The notes under the pieces: generated by a model
What the model was told of the DNA's origin: nothing
The model's database searches: none
The model's input: only the letters and a program-made list of their open reading frames with translations
Shown here: positions 26,865-34,826 of the stretch, one piece after another
Numbering within the stretch: position 1 is the first letter of the stretch
Layout of the letters: every line of letters begins with the position of its first letter
Position numbers and translations under genes: made by a program
Source: Marinobacter sp. HL-58
GTDB taxonomy: Bacteria > Pseudomonadota > Gammaproteobacteria > Pseudomonadales > Oleiphilaceae
NCBI RefSeq assembly: GCF_001314605.1
Contig: NZ_LIHP01000021.1
Span: 62,001 to 126,000 of the forward strand
Length of the DNA stretch: 64,000 bases
Direction: 5' to 3'

Positions 26865-29237
26865 CTACGGGCCTGCTCGTTCCGGTGACCGGTTGTCCCA
26901 GGTAAAGTTGTCTGCCCATGCCAGTGCCAGCGCCAACGGCATGGGCTTGCTGTAGAAGAAACCCTGCCCCAGCTCACAGCCCAGTTCCATCAGCCTTGCC
27001 TCGACGGCGCCGGATTCAATCCCCTCGGCGACCAGGCGGCGCCCGAAACTGTGGGACAGGCTGATAATCGCGCAGACAATCATGTGGTTGTCGGCATTAT
27101 CCAGCATGTCCATGACGAAGGACTGGTCGATCTTGATTTCCCGGGCCGGGAGACGACGAAAAAGATCCAGTGACGAATAACCCGTTCCGAAATCGTCGAG
27201 GGAAATATCCACCCCCAGATCGCGGCATGCCTGAAGGTTTTCCAGCACCCTTTCGGTGTCATCCAGTGCCGTGGTTTCGAGAATTTCGAGTATCAGGTGG
27301 GAACGGATATCCCGGGGGCAATTGCCGAGAGCACTGGCAAGGTCATCACGAAAATCAGGGGCCAGGAAATGGGAGGGGCTCAGGTTAACACTGAGGGTGT
27401 AGGGGAGCTGGCGTTGTGCAAACTCCTGCAATCGCAGCACCGCCTCGCGGATCACGTAATTGCCGACGGTGCGGGCGTAATCCGTATACTCGATGTGTTC
27501 GAGGAAATAGCCGGGGCTCAGCAGGCCTTTCCCGGGATGGTTCCAGCGAATCAGGGCCTCGAAACCTTCAAGGCTTTGCCTGGCAAAATTGACCTTGGGC
27601 TGGTAATAAAGCTCAAGCTGGCCCAGACTGATGGCATCGCCGATCTCCTCGATGACCTTTACCCGTGCCTTGCGGGAGAAATGTGAATCCAGGTCAAAAA
27701 TGGTGTAGGTATTCTTGCCCGCTTCCTTGGCCGCGTACATGGCCTGGTCCGCATGACGGATCAGCAGGTCGACATCTGAATCGTCATCCGGGTAGATGGT
27801 TACCCCCATACTGCCCGACAGGTTCAGAATATAATGTTTATAGCTGATAGGTCGGCGAATGGCTTCCAGCAGGCGGGCATACACTCGCGCATCTTCCACG
27901 TCCCGCAGTATGGCCACAAACTCGTCGCCGCCAAGCCGGGCGACAATATCATGGCTGCGCACACAGGATTTCAGGCTCTGGGCAACGGATTTCAGCACCG
28001 CGTCGCCCACGGAATGGCCGTGTTTGTCGTTGATTGCCTTGAACCCGTCGAGATCGATAAAGCAGACGGACACCAGTCCCTTGCGCTGGTTGGCCTCAAA
28101 CAGCTCCTGTTCGAACAGCATAGTCAGTTTGCGTCGGTTTGGTAATCCGGTCAGTGAGTCGAAATTCGCGGCCTGCTCAAGGCTCTTCTGGTGTTCCCGT
28201 TTCTCCTGATAGAGGCGTTTGCGCTCGATCAGGTTGCCCACGGTTTGCAGCAGCGGTTCCAGCTCTTCGGCAAGTCTCGTTGTATAGCCATCCAGCCGGT
28301 TGGCAAGGCCGACCAGTCCGATCTGTTTGTCTCCGGAAAACACCGGAATGCCGATATAGGCCGCGATGGGTGGGTGGCCTTCGGGCAGGCCTCCTCGGCG
28401 AGGGTCGGTTTCCAGGTCGTTGGACACGATGACATCACCGGTCACCATGGGCCGCCCCAGGATGTTGTCCAGGCGCTCGAAGACCAGCCCCCGTCGTTCC
28501 ACCTCCTGGTACAGCGCCTGGGTTTCCGGGCTCCAGGCAATGTTGGTGATGGCGCCGATTTTCAGGTAAGGCGTTTCATCCGCATGGCGGAGAACTTCGC
28601 CGATAAAGCCGAACTGGCTGCCCGTCAGTGCCAGCAGATCGCTGAGCATCTGCTCGAATGCCGCCCGCTCGTTGTCACTGGTCAGAAAAACATTCTGCGC
28701 CCGGTGAATCGCCCGGCTGAGGTGCGACACCTGGACATAATCATGGTCGGTTGCCGCCAGGCAGGAGCGTTCCAGCTCATCCTCGATAATACTGGCCAGG
28801 CTTCGGAGCACGTCCAGGTCAACCTCGTTGAACTGCCGGGGCTTGTCATCAATGATGCACAGGGTACCAATCTTGAAACCGCTGGGCTCCCGCACCGGCA
28901 TACCGGCGTAGAAGCGAATGAAGGGGTTGCCGGTCACCAGGGGGTTTTTACTGAAGCGGGGATCTGTCGCCGCATCGGCCACCAGAAAGACCTTGTCCTG
29001 CCGGATGGCGTAGTCGCAGAAGGCCACCGATCGCGGGGTTTCTGATACATCCAGACCCTGCCTGGATTTGAACCACTGGCGTTCACTGTCAACCACCGTG
29101 AAAAGCGCAACCTTCACCTTATAGTACTGCCGCGCAATTCTTGTCAGGCGCTCAAAGCGTTCCTCCGGCGGTGTATCCAGAATACCCAGGCGATCAAGTG
29201 CAGCAAGCCTGCGTTTTTCGCTGTTCGGGGTGGCCAT
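26865..29237 (-). CDS. GAF-GAF-GGDEF-EAL cyclic-di-GMP signalling protein
   Basis: Cytoplasmic protein of 790 residues from the ATG at 29237 (MATPNSEKRRLAALDRLGIL); a GTG at 29303 would add 22 residues. Two GAF-type sensor domains (about 20-160 and 175-345) are followed by GGDEF at about 375-540 and EAL at about 550-785. The diguanylate cyclase site RLGGDEF is intact and the phosphodiesterase site EGFEALIRW plus DDFGTGYSSL is also intact, so it may both make and break cyclic-di-GMP depending on the GAF ligand. No membrane segment is seen. It is divergent from the flavoprotein gene at 29352. Confidence 0.9.
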   Translation of the reverse strand: MATPNSEKRRLAALDRLGILDTPPEERFERLTRIARQYYKVKVALFTVVDSERQWFKSRQGLDVSETPRSVAFCDYAIRQDKVFLVADAATDPRFSKNPLVTGNPFIRFYAGMPVREPSGFKIGTLCIIDDKPRQFNEVDLDVLRSLASIIEDELERSCLAATDHDYVQVSHLSRAIHRAQNVFLTSDNERAAFEQMLSDLLALTGSQFGFIGEVLRHADETPYLKIGAITNIAWSPETQALYQEVERRGLVFERLDNILGRPMVTGDVIVSNDLETDPRRGGLPEGHPPIAAYIGIPVFSGDKQIGLVGLANRLDGYTTRLAEELEPLLQTVGNLIERKRLYQEKREHQKSLEQAANFDSLTGLPNRRKLTMLFEQELFEANQRKGLVSVCFIDLDGFKAINDKHGHSVGDAVLKSVAQSLKSCVRSHDIVARLGGDEFVAILRDVEDARVYARLLEAIRRPISYKHYILNLSGSMGVTIYPDDDSDVDLLIRHADQAMYAAKEAGKNTYTIFDLDSHFSRKARVKVIEEIGDAISLGQLELYYQPKVNFARQSLEGFEALIRWNHPGKGLLSPGYFLEHIEYTDYARTVGNYVIREAVLRLQEFAQRQLPYTLSVNLSPSHFLAPDFRDDLASALGNCPRDIRSHLILEILETTALDDTERVLENLQACRDLGVDISLDDFGTGYSSLDLFRRLPAREIKIDQSFVMDMLDNADNHMIVCAIISLSHSFGRRLVAEGIESGAVEARLMELGCELGQGFFYSKPMPLALALAWADNFTWDNRSPERAGP

Positions 29238-29351
29238 CAACCAGTCTCCACAAGGGTACTCCCGCTTGGCATAACGTTCGGTGGGTTGGCAGATATCACT
29301 CACTATTGCCCTGAACTAGACTGAATGCAAAACAATAAATGGAGAACGTCC

Positions 29352-30941
29352 ATGACAACACGCAGTTTCTGGGGTTGGGGTAATGAAGAAGGTGCATTTG
29401 ACGACCGCCAGACGGGCCAGCTGCGCCAGCTGGTGGGTATGCAGTTCGGAAATGCCGAGCTGACCTGCCAGGCACCGCCGGCGCTGGCGGACCTGGCAAT
29501 GCCCGCGCCCCGCCTCCAGCCTCCGGAGTCGCTGGCCTCAATCATATCCACAGAGCGCCGGGACCGGGCCAGCCATACCTATGGTAAATCCTTCCGGGAC
29601 ATCGTGCGGGGGCTGGACGGTGATTACCGTTGCGCCCCGGACCTGATTGCCCGCCCCGGCAACGAGCAGGAGCTGCTCGATGTACTGGACTATGCCAGCG
29701 GCTGTGGCGCGGCGGTGATCCCCTACGGTGGTGGTTCCAGTGTGGTGGGAGGCACGGAACCCCGCTACGAGGGTGACTGGTCCGGTACCATTACCGTCGA
29801 TATGGAGCGCTTTAACCGTATCATTGAAGTGGACCACCAGTCCCGCGCCGCCCATATCGAGGGCGGCATCTACGGTCCGGCCCTTGAAGACGGGCTGAGG
29901 CCCCATGGCTACACCCTGAGGCATTTTCCCCAGTCATTCGAGTTCTCGACCCTGGGCGGCTGGATTGCCACCCGCTCCGGTGGTCATTTCGCAACCCTCT
30001 ATACCCACATTGATGACCTGGTGGAATCCACCCGTGTGGTAACCCCCGCCGGCTCCCTGGAAACCCGGAGGTTACCGGGCTCGGGGGCAGGCCCTTCACC
30101 GGACCGCTTGTTCCTGGGTTCCGAGGGCATACTCGGTTTCGTCACATCGGCCTGGATGCGCCTCCAATCCGGCCCGGAGTTCCGGGCCACCCGAACGGTG
30201 CATTTCAACGATTTCCTGGAGGGAGCCGAAGGCGTCCGCAGATTGTCCCAGTCCGGTCTCTACCCCACCAACTGCCGCCTGATCGATGCCCGTGAAGCCA
30301 TGATCAACGGCATTGGTGGCGGCAGTAAGCACTTACTTATAGTTGGATTTGAATCCGCGGACCATCCGGTAGATGCGTGGATGGAACGGGCACTGGAGAT
30401 CGTCGCTGACGCTGGCGGATCGGTTCAGGCCGCCAAAGAGCAGAAACCGGATCAGGGCCAGGCGGGCGACTGGCGCCAGCAGTTTATCCGCGCCCCCTAC
30501 ATGCGGGATGCCCTGATCCGCCTGGGGCTGGTGGCCGAGACGTTTGAAACCGCCATTACCTGGGACAGGTTCGAGGATTTCCACCGGGGTGTCATGGACA
30601 CCGTGAACAGGGTCACCCGGGAGATCTGCGGCAAGGCCTTCGTCACCTGCCGCTTCACCCATGTCTACCCCGACGGCCCGGCACCCTACTACACCGTGAT
30701 TGCCCCGGGCCGGCGTGGCGACCAGGTAAAACAGTGGGATGACATCAAGCTGGCGGTTATGGAGACCCTGATCGACCTGGGCGGCACCATCACCCATCAC
30801 CACGCCGTGGGCCGCGACCATCGCCCGGGTTATGACCGCCAAAGGCCGGAGTTGTTTGCGGAGGTGTTGAGGGCGACAAAGAAAACGCTGGATCCCAGGG
30901 GGATGTTGAATCCGGGGGTGTTGGTGTCAAACGCCCGGTAG
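29352..30941 (+). CDS. FAD-binding oxidase, alkyl-DHAP synthase (AGPS)-like
   Basis: Flavoprotein of 529 residues from the ATG at 29352, preceded by GGAG at 29341. A PCMH-type FAD domain is clear: PDLIARPGNEQELLDVLDYAS near residue 95, then PYGGGSSVVGG near 130, and SFEFSTLGGWIATRSGGH near 196. The C-terminal part has FVTCRFTHVYPDGPAPYYT and a histidine cluster in ITHHHAVGRDH near 486, matching the His-rich active-site segment of alkyldihydroxyacetonephosphate synthase. Ether-lipid synthesis is not certain in this organism; a glycolate/lactate-oxidase relative is the alternative. Confidence 0.8.
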   Translation: MTTRSFWGWGNEEGAFDDRQTGQLRQLVGMQFGNAELTCQAPPALADLAMPAPRLQPPESLASIISTERRDRASHTYGKSFRDIVRGLDGDYRCAPDLIARPGNEQELLDVLDYASGCGAAVIPYGGGSSVVGGTEPRYEGDWSGTITVDMERFNRIIEVDHQSRAAHIEGGIYGPALEDGLRPHGYTLRHFPQSFEFSTLGGWIATRSGGHFATLYTHIDDLVESTRVVTPAGSLETRRLPGSGAGPSPDRLFLGSEGILGFVTSAWMRLQSGPEFRATRTVHFNDFLEGAEGVRRLSQSGLYPTNCRLIDAREAMINGIGGGSKHLLIVGFESADHPVDAWMERALEIVADAGGSVQAAKEQKPDQGQAGDWRQQFIRAPYMRDALIRLGLVAETFETAITWDRFEDFHRGVMDTVNRVTREICGKAFVTCRFTHVYPDGPAPYYTVIAPGRRGDQVKQWDDIKLAVMETLIDLGGTITHHHAVGRDHRPGYDRQRPELFAEVLRATKKTLDPRGMLNPGVLVSNAR

Positions 30942-30974
30942 CAAGTGGACCACTGTCCTTCTATAATCATTTTT

Positions 30975-31688
30975 ATGAAAAAACTGACCCTGAAGTTAAA
31001 TGACCGCACTCCCGAAACGCTCTCAATGAAGCGCCTCGGGCAGTACATTACCCACCTCTCCGACATGCTCGGAGAAGTGGAGCATGTGCATTTTGATTCG
31101 GTCAGCAAGGGCAGCGCCATGCTTAATGTGGATATTGAAGACCTGCACTATCAGAAGGTTCTTACCCATGTGCGGGAAGTGCCAAACGGGATGGGCGCGA
31201 AGAAACAGCTATCGGCGTATCGAAGTTTGCAGCAACTCATGGATGAGGATGGCACAGGAGGTGTGATTTTGAACGACACTGACACTCGAATCCTGTCATT
31301 CCGGAAACGACCAGATGACGAGAAGCCCTTGGTGGTAAACAAACTCGGTTCTGTTCAGGGTCGGTTGTACCGCGTTGGCGGTAAGGATGACACCATCCCG
31401 GTTAGCCTGGAAGGCGCTAAGGGGGAAACGCTGCGTTGCGAAGCCTCCATCGATATTGCCCGAGAGCTGTCTTCCCTGCTGTTCAAACAGGTTCGGGTTA
31501 GTGGGCATGGTACCTGGGAGCGATCGCCGGAAGGTAGCTGGAGGCTCAAAAAGCTCAAAATAGAATCATACCAGGAGCTGGATACGGCCAAGGTTGGTGA
31601 TGTAGTCGGCCAGTTAAAGTCTATTGGTGGTTTGAAATGGGCGGATATGGACGATCCGCATGCAGTGGCCAGGGATCTGAGAGGCTGA
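30975..31688 (+). CDS. Unknown protein paired with a PIN nuclease
   Basis: Protein of 237 residues from the ATG at 30975 (MKKLTLKLNDRTPETLSMKRLG); the reading from 30945 would add ten residues with no ribosome site. It is soluble and charged, with no recognised motif. It has an N-terminal helical part and a beta-rich C-terminal half (VNKLGSVQGRLYRVGGKDDTIPVSLEG ... FKQVRVSGHGTWERSPEGSWRLKKLKIESY). Its stop is 1 bp from the TTG start of the PIN-domain gene, so the two are translated together. An antitoxin or accessory role is a guess from pairing; it is larger than most PIN antitoxins and lacks an obvious DNA-binding motif. Confidence 0.75.
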   Translation: MKKLTLKLNDRTPETLSMKRLGQYITHLSDMLGEVEHVHFDSVSKGSAMLNVDIEDLHYQKVLTHVREVPNGMGAKKQLSAYRSLQQLMDEDGTGGVILNDTDTRILSFRKRPDDEKPLVVNKLGSVQGRLYRVGGKDDTIPVSLEGAKGETLRCEASIDIARELSSLLFKQVRVSGHGTWERSPEGSWRLKKLKIESYQELDTAKVGDVVGQLKSIGGLKWADMDDPHAVARDLRG

Positions 31689-31689
31689 T

Positions 31690-32217
31690 TTGAGATTATT
31701 AGTCGACACCAACATCCTGATCCAGATTCTTGCTCCGAATAAAACGGGCCTTACCCATCCCGAGACGAATGCTGTTCTGGAACGTGTCGGTGAGCGCGCA
31801 CAGGCATTTGTCTCTGAAGCAGAGAGAAGGAACGCTCTGATTCTTATACCGACCCCCGTTTTGTCGGAATTCCTGATTGGTGTGGAAACATCCAAGTATC
31901 AGGAGTATCTGGATGTTCTGAATGGAAGTGCCTGCTTTGCAGTTGTGGATTTCGACACTGCGGCCGCCATTGAGTGCGCCCAGCTTCCGGACAGGAAAGA
32001 GCTTGCTCAGATCTCACCCGGCCAGGTTGCCAACAAACTAAAATACGACCGCCAGATTGTCGGTATCGCGCTGGCTACCATGGCTGATGAAGTCTGGTCA
32101 CACGATGACTCGCTTCGAAAGATCGCAAGCTCGAGAGATTTAGCGGTTAAATCGCTGGCTGATATCGAGCCGCCAGCGGTTCAGGGGCAAATGTTTCCAC
32201 CTGACGAAGACACCTGA
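31690..32217 (+). CDS. PIN-domain ribonuclease-like protein
   Basis: Protein of 175 residues starting at TTG (31690). The PIN active-site acids are in place: LLVDTNILI (D6), PVLSEFLIG (E near 59), KYDRQIVGIAL (D near 119) and VWSHDDSLRKIA (D near 138). PIN proteins of this layout cleave RNA and usually serve as VapC-type toxins, but at 175 residues it is longer than a typical VapC (about 130). It is coupled to the unknown 237-residue protein upstream. Together they open the accessory island that leads to the restriction-modification genes. Confidence 0.85.
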   Translation: MRLLVDTNILIQILAPNKTGLTHPETNAVLERVGERAQAFVSEAERRNALILIPTPVLSEFLIGVETSKYQEYLDVLNGSACFAVVDFDTAAAIECAQLPDRKELAQISPGQVANKLKYDRQIVGIALATMADEVWSHDDSLRKIASSRDLAVKSLADIEPPAVQGQMFPPDEDT

Positions 32218-32282
32218 AATAGCAGGTGGTATTTTTTACGTTCCTGCCCGTTGAGTTGGCCACGTCGCCATATTCGTGATCT

Positions 32283-32642
32283 TCATGTTGGTTTCTTATT
32301 CCTGAGCGATTGTGAAAGATCTTTCGAGAGATCCATCAATACAGACTCAATAGCCGGGTCCAGGTGTTTGGTGGCGACATACTGCGGTACAACAAGTCCT
32401 GCCTTCTCTACATCAGGTAATTGACGAAGAACGTCAAGATAACGCTCCAGTAGCTCAGGTTTGGTAGTAGACCGCGTTAGTTCCTTCTTGAGCCGTTCTT
32501 CGAAACGTTTCAGCTCTTCCTCATCATCAGTGTCATACAACTCCCAGTGAAGTTGGCGGGCAAGTGCCTTGCGTGACCATCCAACCCTGGCGATTAAGGC
32601 CTCAATCGCTTTCTGAAGCTCTAGTGTTCTTTCCGTCCCCAT
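32283..32642 (-). CDS. Small hypothetical helical protein
   Basis: Protein of 119 residues if started at the ATG at 32642 (MGTERTLELQKAIEALIARVGWSRKALARQLHWELYDTDD); a longer reading to 32723 has an atypical N-terminus. It is highly charged and predicted helical. The segment VGWSRKALARQLHWEL resembles the start of a Cro/cI-like helix-turn-helix, and the KRFEERLKKELTRSTTKPELLERYLDVL stretch is amphipathic. I do not recognise the family. It is divergent from the small gene at 32716. Confidence 0.6.
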   Translation of the reverse strand: MGTERTLELQKAIEALIARVGWSRKALARQLHWELYDTDDEEELKRFEERLKKELTRSTTKPELLERYLDVLRQLPDVEKAGLVVPQYVATKHLDPAIESVLMDLSKDLSQSLRNKKPT

Positions 32643-32715
32643 TTGTCCCCGACCCCCTGTGTATCTTTGAACTGTCCCAGCGGGGACACAAACCAAACAT
32701 TGATGGAGAAATACC

Positions 32716-32943
32716 ATGAACAAAGCAAAAACACCGATGTCACCGGCCGCTGCTGCACGTATTCAGAGTGCGACCGCAAAGCAACATGGCGGAAACACCC
32801 CGAAAGGCTCTTTTGCAGCAAAAGCACAATCGGCCGCTGCCAGGAATGTGGCCTCCAGTGGTCAACGGCCCCCTAATGGTCCGAGCACCACGGGTGGCAA
32901 ATCTGGCAAAGGGCGTGGAAACAATCCGCCACGAGCGAAATAA
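32716..32943 (+). CDS. Small basic SMP-like protein of unknown function
   Basis: A 75-residue protein rich in Ala, Gly, Ser, Lys and Pro and almost free of hydrophobic residues, so probably disordered. The pattern MSPAAAARIQSATAKQHGGNTPKGSFAAKAQSAAARN recalls short bacterial proteins with a seed-maturation-protein-like (LEA/SMP) repeat, often found in accessory islands. GGAG at 32704 supports the ATG at 32716. No function is known to me. Confidence 0.65.
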   Translation: MNKAKTPMSPAAAARIQSATAKQHGGNTPKGSFAAKAQSAAARNVASSGQRPPNGPSTTGGKSGKGRGNNPPRAK

Positions 32944-32985
32944 ATAGCGTACTCCATGCGGGGGCAGATCAGAACTGCCCCCGCT

Positions 32986-33417
32986 TCACAGGCATTCAGG
33001 CAATTTGCTGAATAGTAGCGCTCTTAGTTCGGACTTCCTTTCATCAAGCTCACTGTAGGGCACCGTTTCTACCGTTTTACCCACAGCACATAAACAGACT
33101 TCCTGCTTGGTCTCATAGTCCTCACGTAACAGGGCGTTCTGATCCCCATTCGCGCAGGCATTAACCATGGCGTATTCCAGCTCCATGGGATAACGCTTCG
33201 CGTCCAGAAAATTGCGATCTACCAGACCGTACCCGGTAAAGCCAACAGTGAACGCTAAAACCGCCGGTAAAGCACCTCGGGCACCGTACTTATGGCCCGT
33301 GATGGGCTTCTGGCACTTTTTACACTCGATTTTGCGGTGCTGATCCAATTCATTAACGGCAGCACAGGCAGGGCAATTCACCGATACGGCGGTCGAGTTT
33401 TCGATTTCCTCGGTCAT
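32986..33417 (-). CDS. Zinc-ribbon, single-span membrane protein coupled to hsdS
   Basis: Protein of 143 residues. Two CxxC pairs (NCPACAAV near residue 14 and IECKKCQKP near 31) form a zinc ribbon. These are followed by one hydrophobic segment (ALPAVLAFTVGFTGYGLV, about 48-66) and a C-terminal domain with further cysteines (VNACANGDQN ... EVCLCAVGK ... LPECL), which suggests a periplasmic or cytosolic disulfide domain. Its start overlaps the hsdS stop by 4 bp, so it is the last gene of the hsdR-hsdM-hsdS operon. Function unknown. Confidence 0.75.
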   Translation of the reverse strand: MTEEIENSTAVSVNCPACAAVNELDQHRKIECKKCQKPITGHKYGARGALPAVLAFTVGFTGYGLVDRNFLDAKRYPMELEYAMVNACANGDQNALLREDYETKQEVCLCAVGKTVETVPYSELDERKSELRALLFSKLPECL

Positions 33418-34826
33418 GTAGCAGCCTGTTCTGTTTTCCTGATTTTTTTGCGGCGTCCTGAAGGTTTTTGAGCCGCCCGCTCCGCCTTGATCCGCTCCAG
33501 CAACGCCTCTGCACTGTTCTCACCGCTGATCAGCTCCGGATTGTCCTGGCGCCATTGCTCGGTGAGTTCGCCCCGGAAGGCCTTGGCCAGGATGGACTGG
33601 GTGAGGTTGTTGACGCGGGCCAGGGCGTTGTTGACCTGTTGTTCGATGCGATCGGCGTTGGCGAAGAGTTGGTCTACTCGGTGGACGATTTCGGTTTGTT
33701 CCTCTGGCGTGGGCCAGTTGAGCTCTAATTGGCGAAACTTTTTCTGAGTCAGGTTCATGCCACTTTCGGAAATGCCCGTTTTCAGAGTTTCAATCTTCTC
33801 AAGCACATTGGGGCTGTTGAGCTGCAGTGCTAGGAATTTGCTACTCCCATTTCCCTCAATGACTCTATAGCGATATACCTTGTCGCAAATCATCAGATTC
33901 TTTGATGTGCTACTGACGTAACAAGTGATACCGCATCGCGACCTAGGCCCTGCTCTTGTCGTGAGTATGTCGCTAGCTAAAACACGTAGCTGTGGCCTTA
34001 CATCGAGGCTATCCGGGAGTTTTTTATTTTCATTTTCTAGAAATGCCATCGGAAGAACTGATGATGTTTTGATAACCCCCCAGGATTCATCAGAAGTGGG
34101 CTCATTGTGGCATTTTGGGCTCCACCCCTGATCAATGTTTCCAATTACGTCACCTAAGACTGCTACCCCCCATTCAGGCAAACCAGTTCGGTCCCGCCAC
34201 TCCTCCGTCAACCGCCCACTCACCGCCGCAGCCAGAACAGACTGGCGGAAGCGTTTGAGGATTTTCGGAATGCGTTCGAGGCGGGCTTTGGTGTTTTCCA
34301 CCTGGGCCAGCAGGGTGTCGAGTTTGTCGGCGATGACTTTCTGTTCGGCGAGGGGTGGTAACGCTATCGGGAAGGATTCTACAAATGTTCTTGGAACCCG
34401 ACGCAGACCAACTGCACCGGTCATGTTCTCTGCACCTTGCTGCATGAACGACTGAGTTTTGATGATTGCAAAGAGCAGGCTGGGTGAAATTTCCTTACTG
34501 GCCGGCCTCAGAACGTAGAATTCTGAACTCCCAGCGCCAATTCCGCTGGGCATATCTCGCACAATGGCCGCTTTGCCATTCTCGAAACAGGGAGTCACCT
34601 TGGCGAATATGACATCGCCATCAGCGAAGTTGGTATAGGACTTTTTGATTTCTCCCCACAGCTTTTCTTCGTGCTGCAACGCTCCGTGATAATCAGTAGG
34701 AGCTAGTGCCATTGGAACAAAGCCCGCCGTTTGCTCAGCGTTGGCGTCATTCTTCGGGTTGAGCACGACAACATCTGCCAGCGAGCATCGAGCCCAACTT
34801 CCTGGAGCGTGATTTGTTTCCTTCAC
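33414..34826 (-). CDS. hsdS: Type I restriction-modification specificity subunit HsdS
   Basis: DNA-recognition subunit, 470 residues starting at GTG (34826), overlapping the hsdM stop by 4 bp. It shows the two target-recognition domains and two conserved helical spacers: the first spacer near residue 155-210 (LPPLAEQKVIADKLDTLLAQVENTKARLERIPKIL) and the second near 375-430 (WPTPEEQTEIVHRVDQLFANADRIEQQV). Two half-sites with a fixed spacer are expected. The recognition sequence cannot be inferred. Base composition in the recognition domains is visibly more AT-rich than in the flanking genes, usual for exchanged HsdS domains. Confidence 0.93.
   Translation of the reverse strand: MKETNHAPGSWARCSLADVVVLNPKNDANAEQTAGFVPMALAPTDYHGALQHEEKLWGEIKKSYTNFADGDVIFAKVTPCFENGKAAIVRDMPSGIGAGSSEFYVLRPASKEISPSLLFAIIKTQSFMQQGAENMTGAVGLRRVPRTFVESFPIALPPLAEQKVIADKLDTLLAQVENTKARLERIPKILKRFRQSVLAAAVSGRLTEEWRDRTGLPEWGVAVLGDVIGNIDQGWSPKCHNEPTSDESWGVIKTSSVLPMAFLENENKKLPDSLDVRPQLRVLASDILTTRAGPRSRCGITCYVSSTSKNLMICDKVYRYRVIEGNGSSKFLALQLNSPNVLEKIETLKTGISESGMNLTQKKFRQLELNWPTPEEQTEIVHRVDQLFANADRIEQQVNNALARVNNLTQSILAKAFRGELTEQWRQDNPELISGENSAEALLERIKAERAAQKPSGRRKKIRKTEQAAT

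Noticed and set aside
30942..30975. A copy of the tRNA-Pro 3' end as the far attachment site of the island
   Set aside because: Comparing this junction with the tRNA 3' sequence shows no matching stretch.
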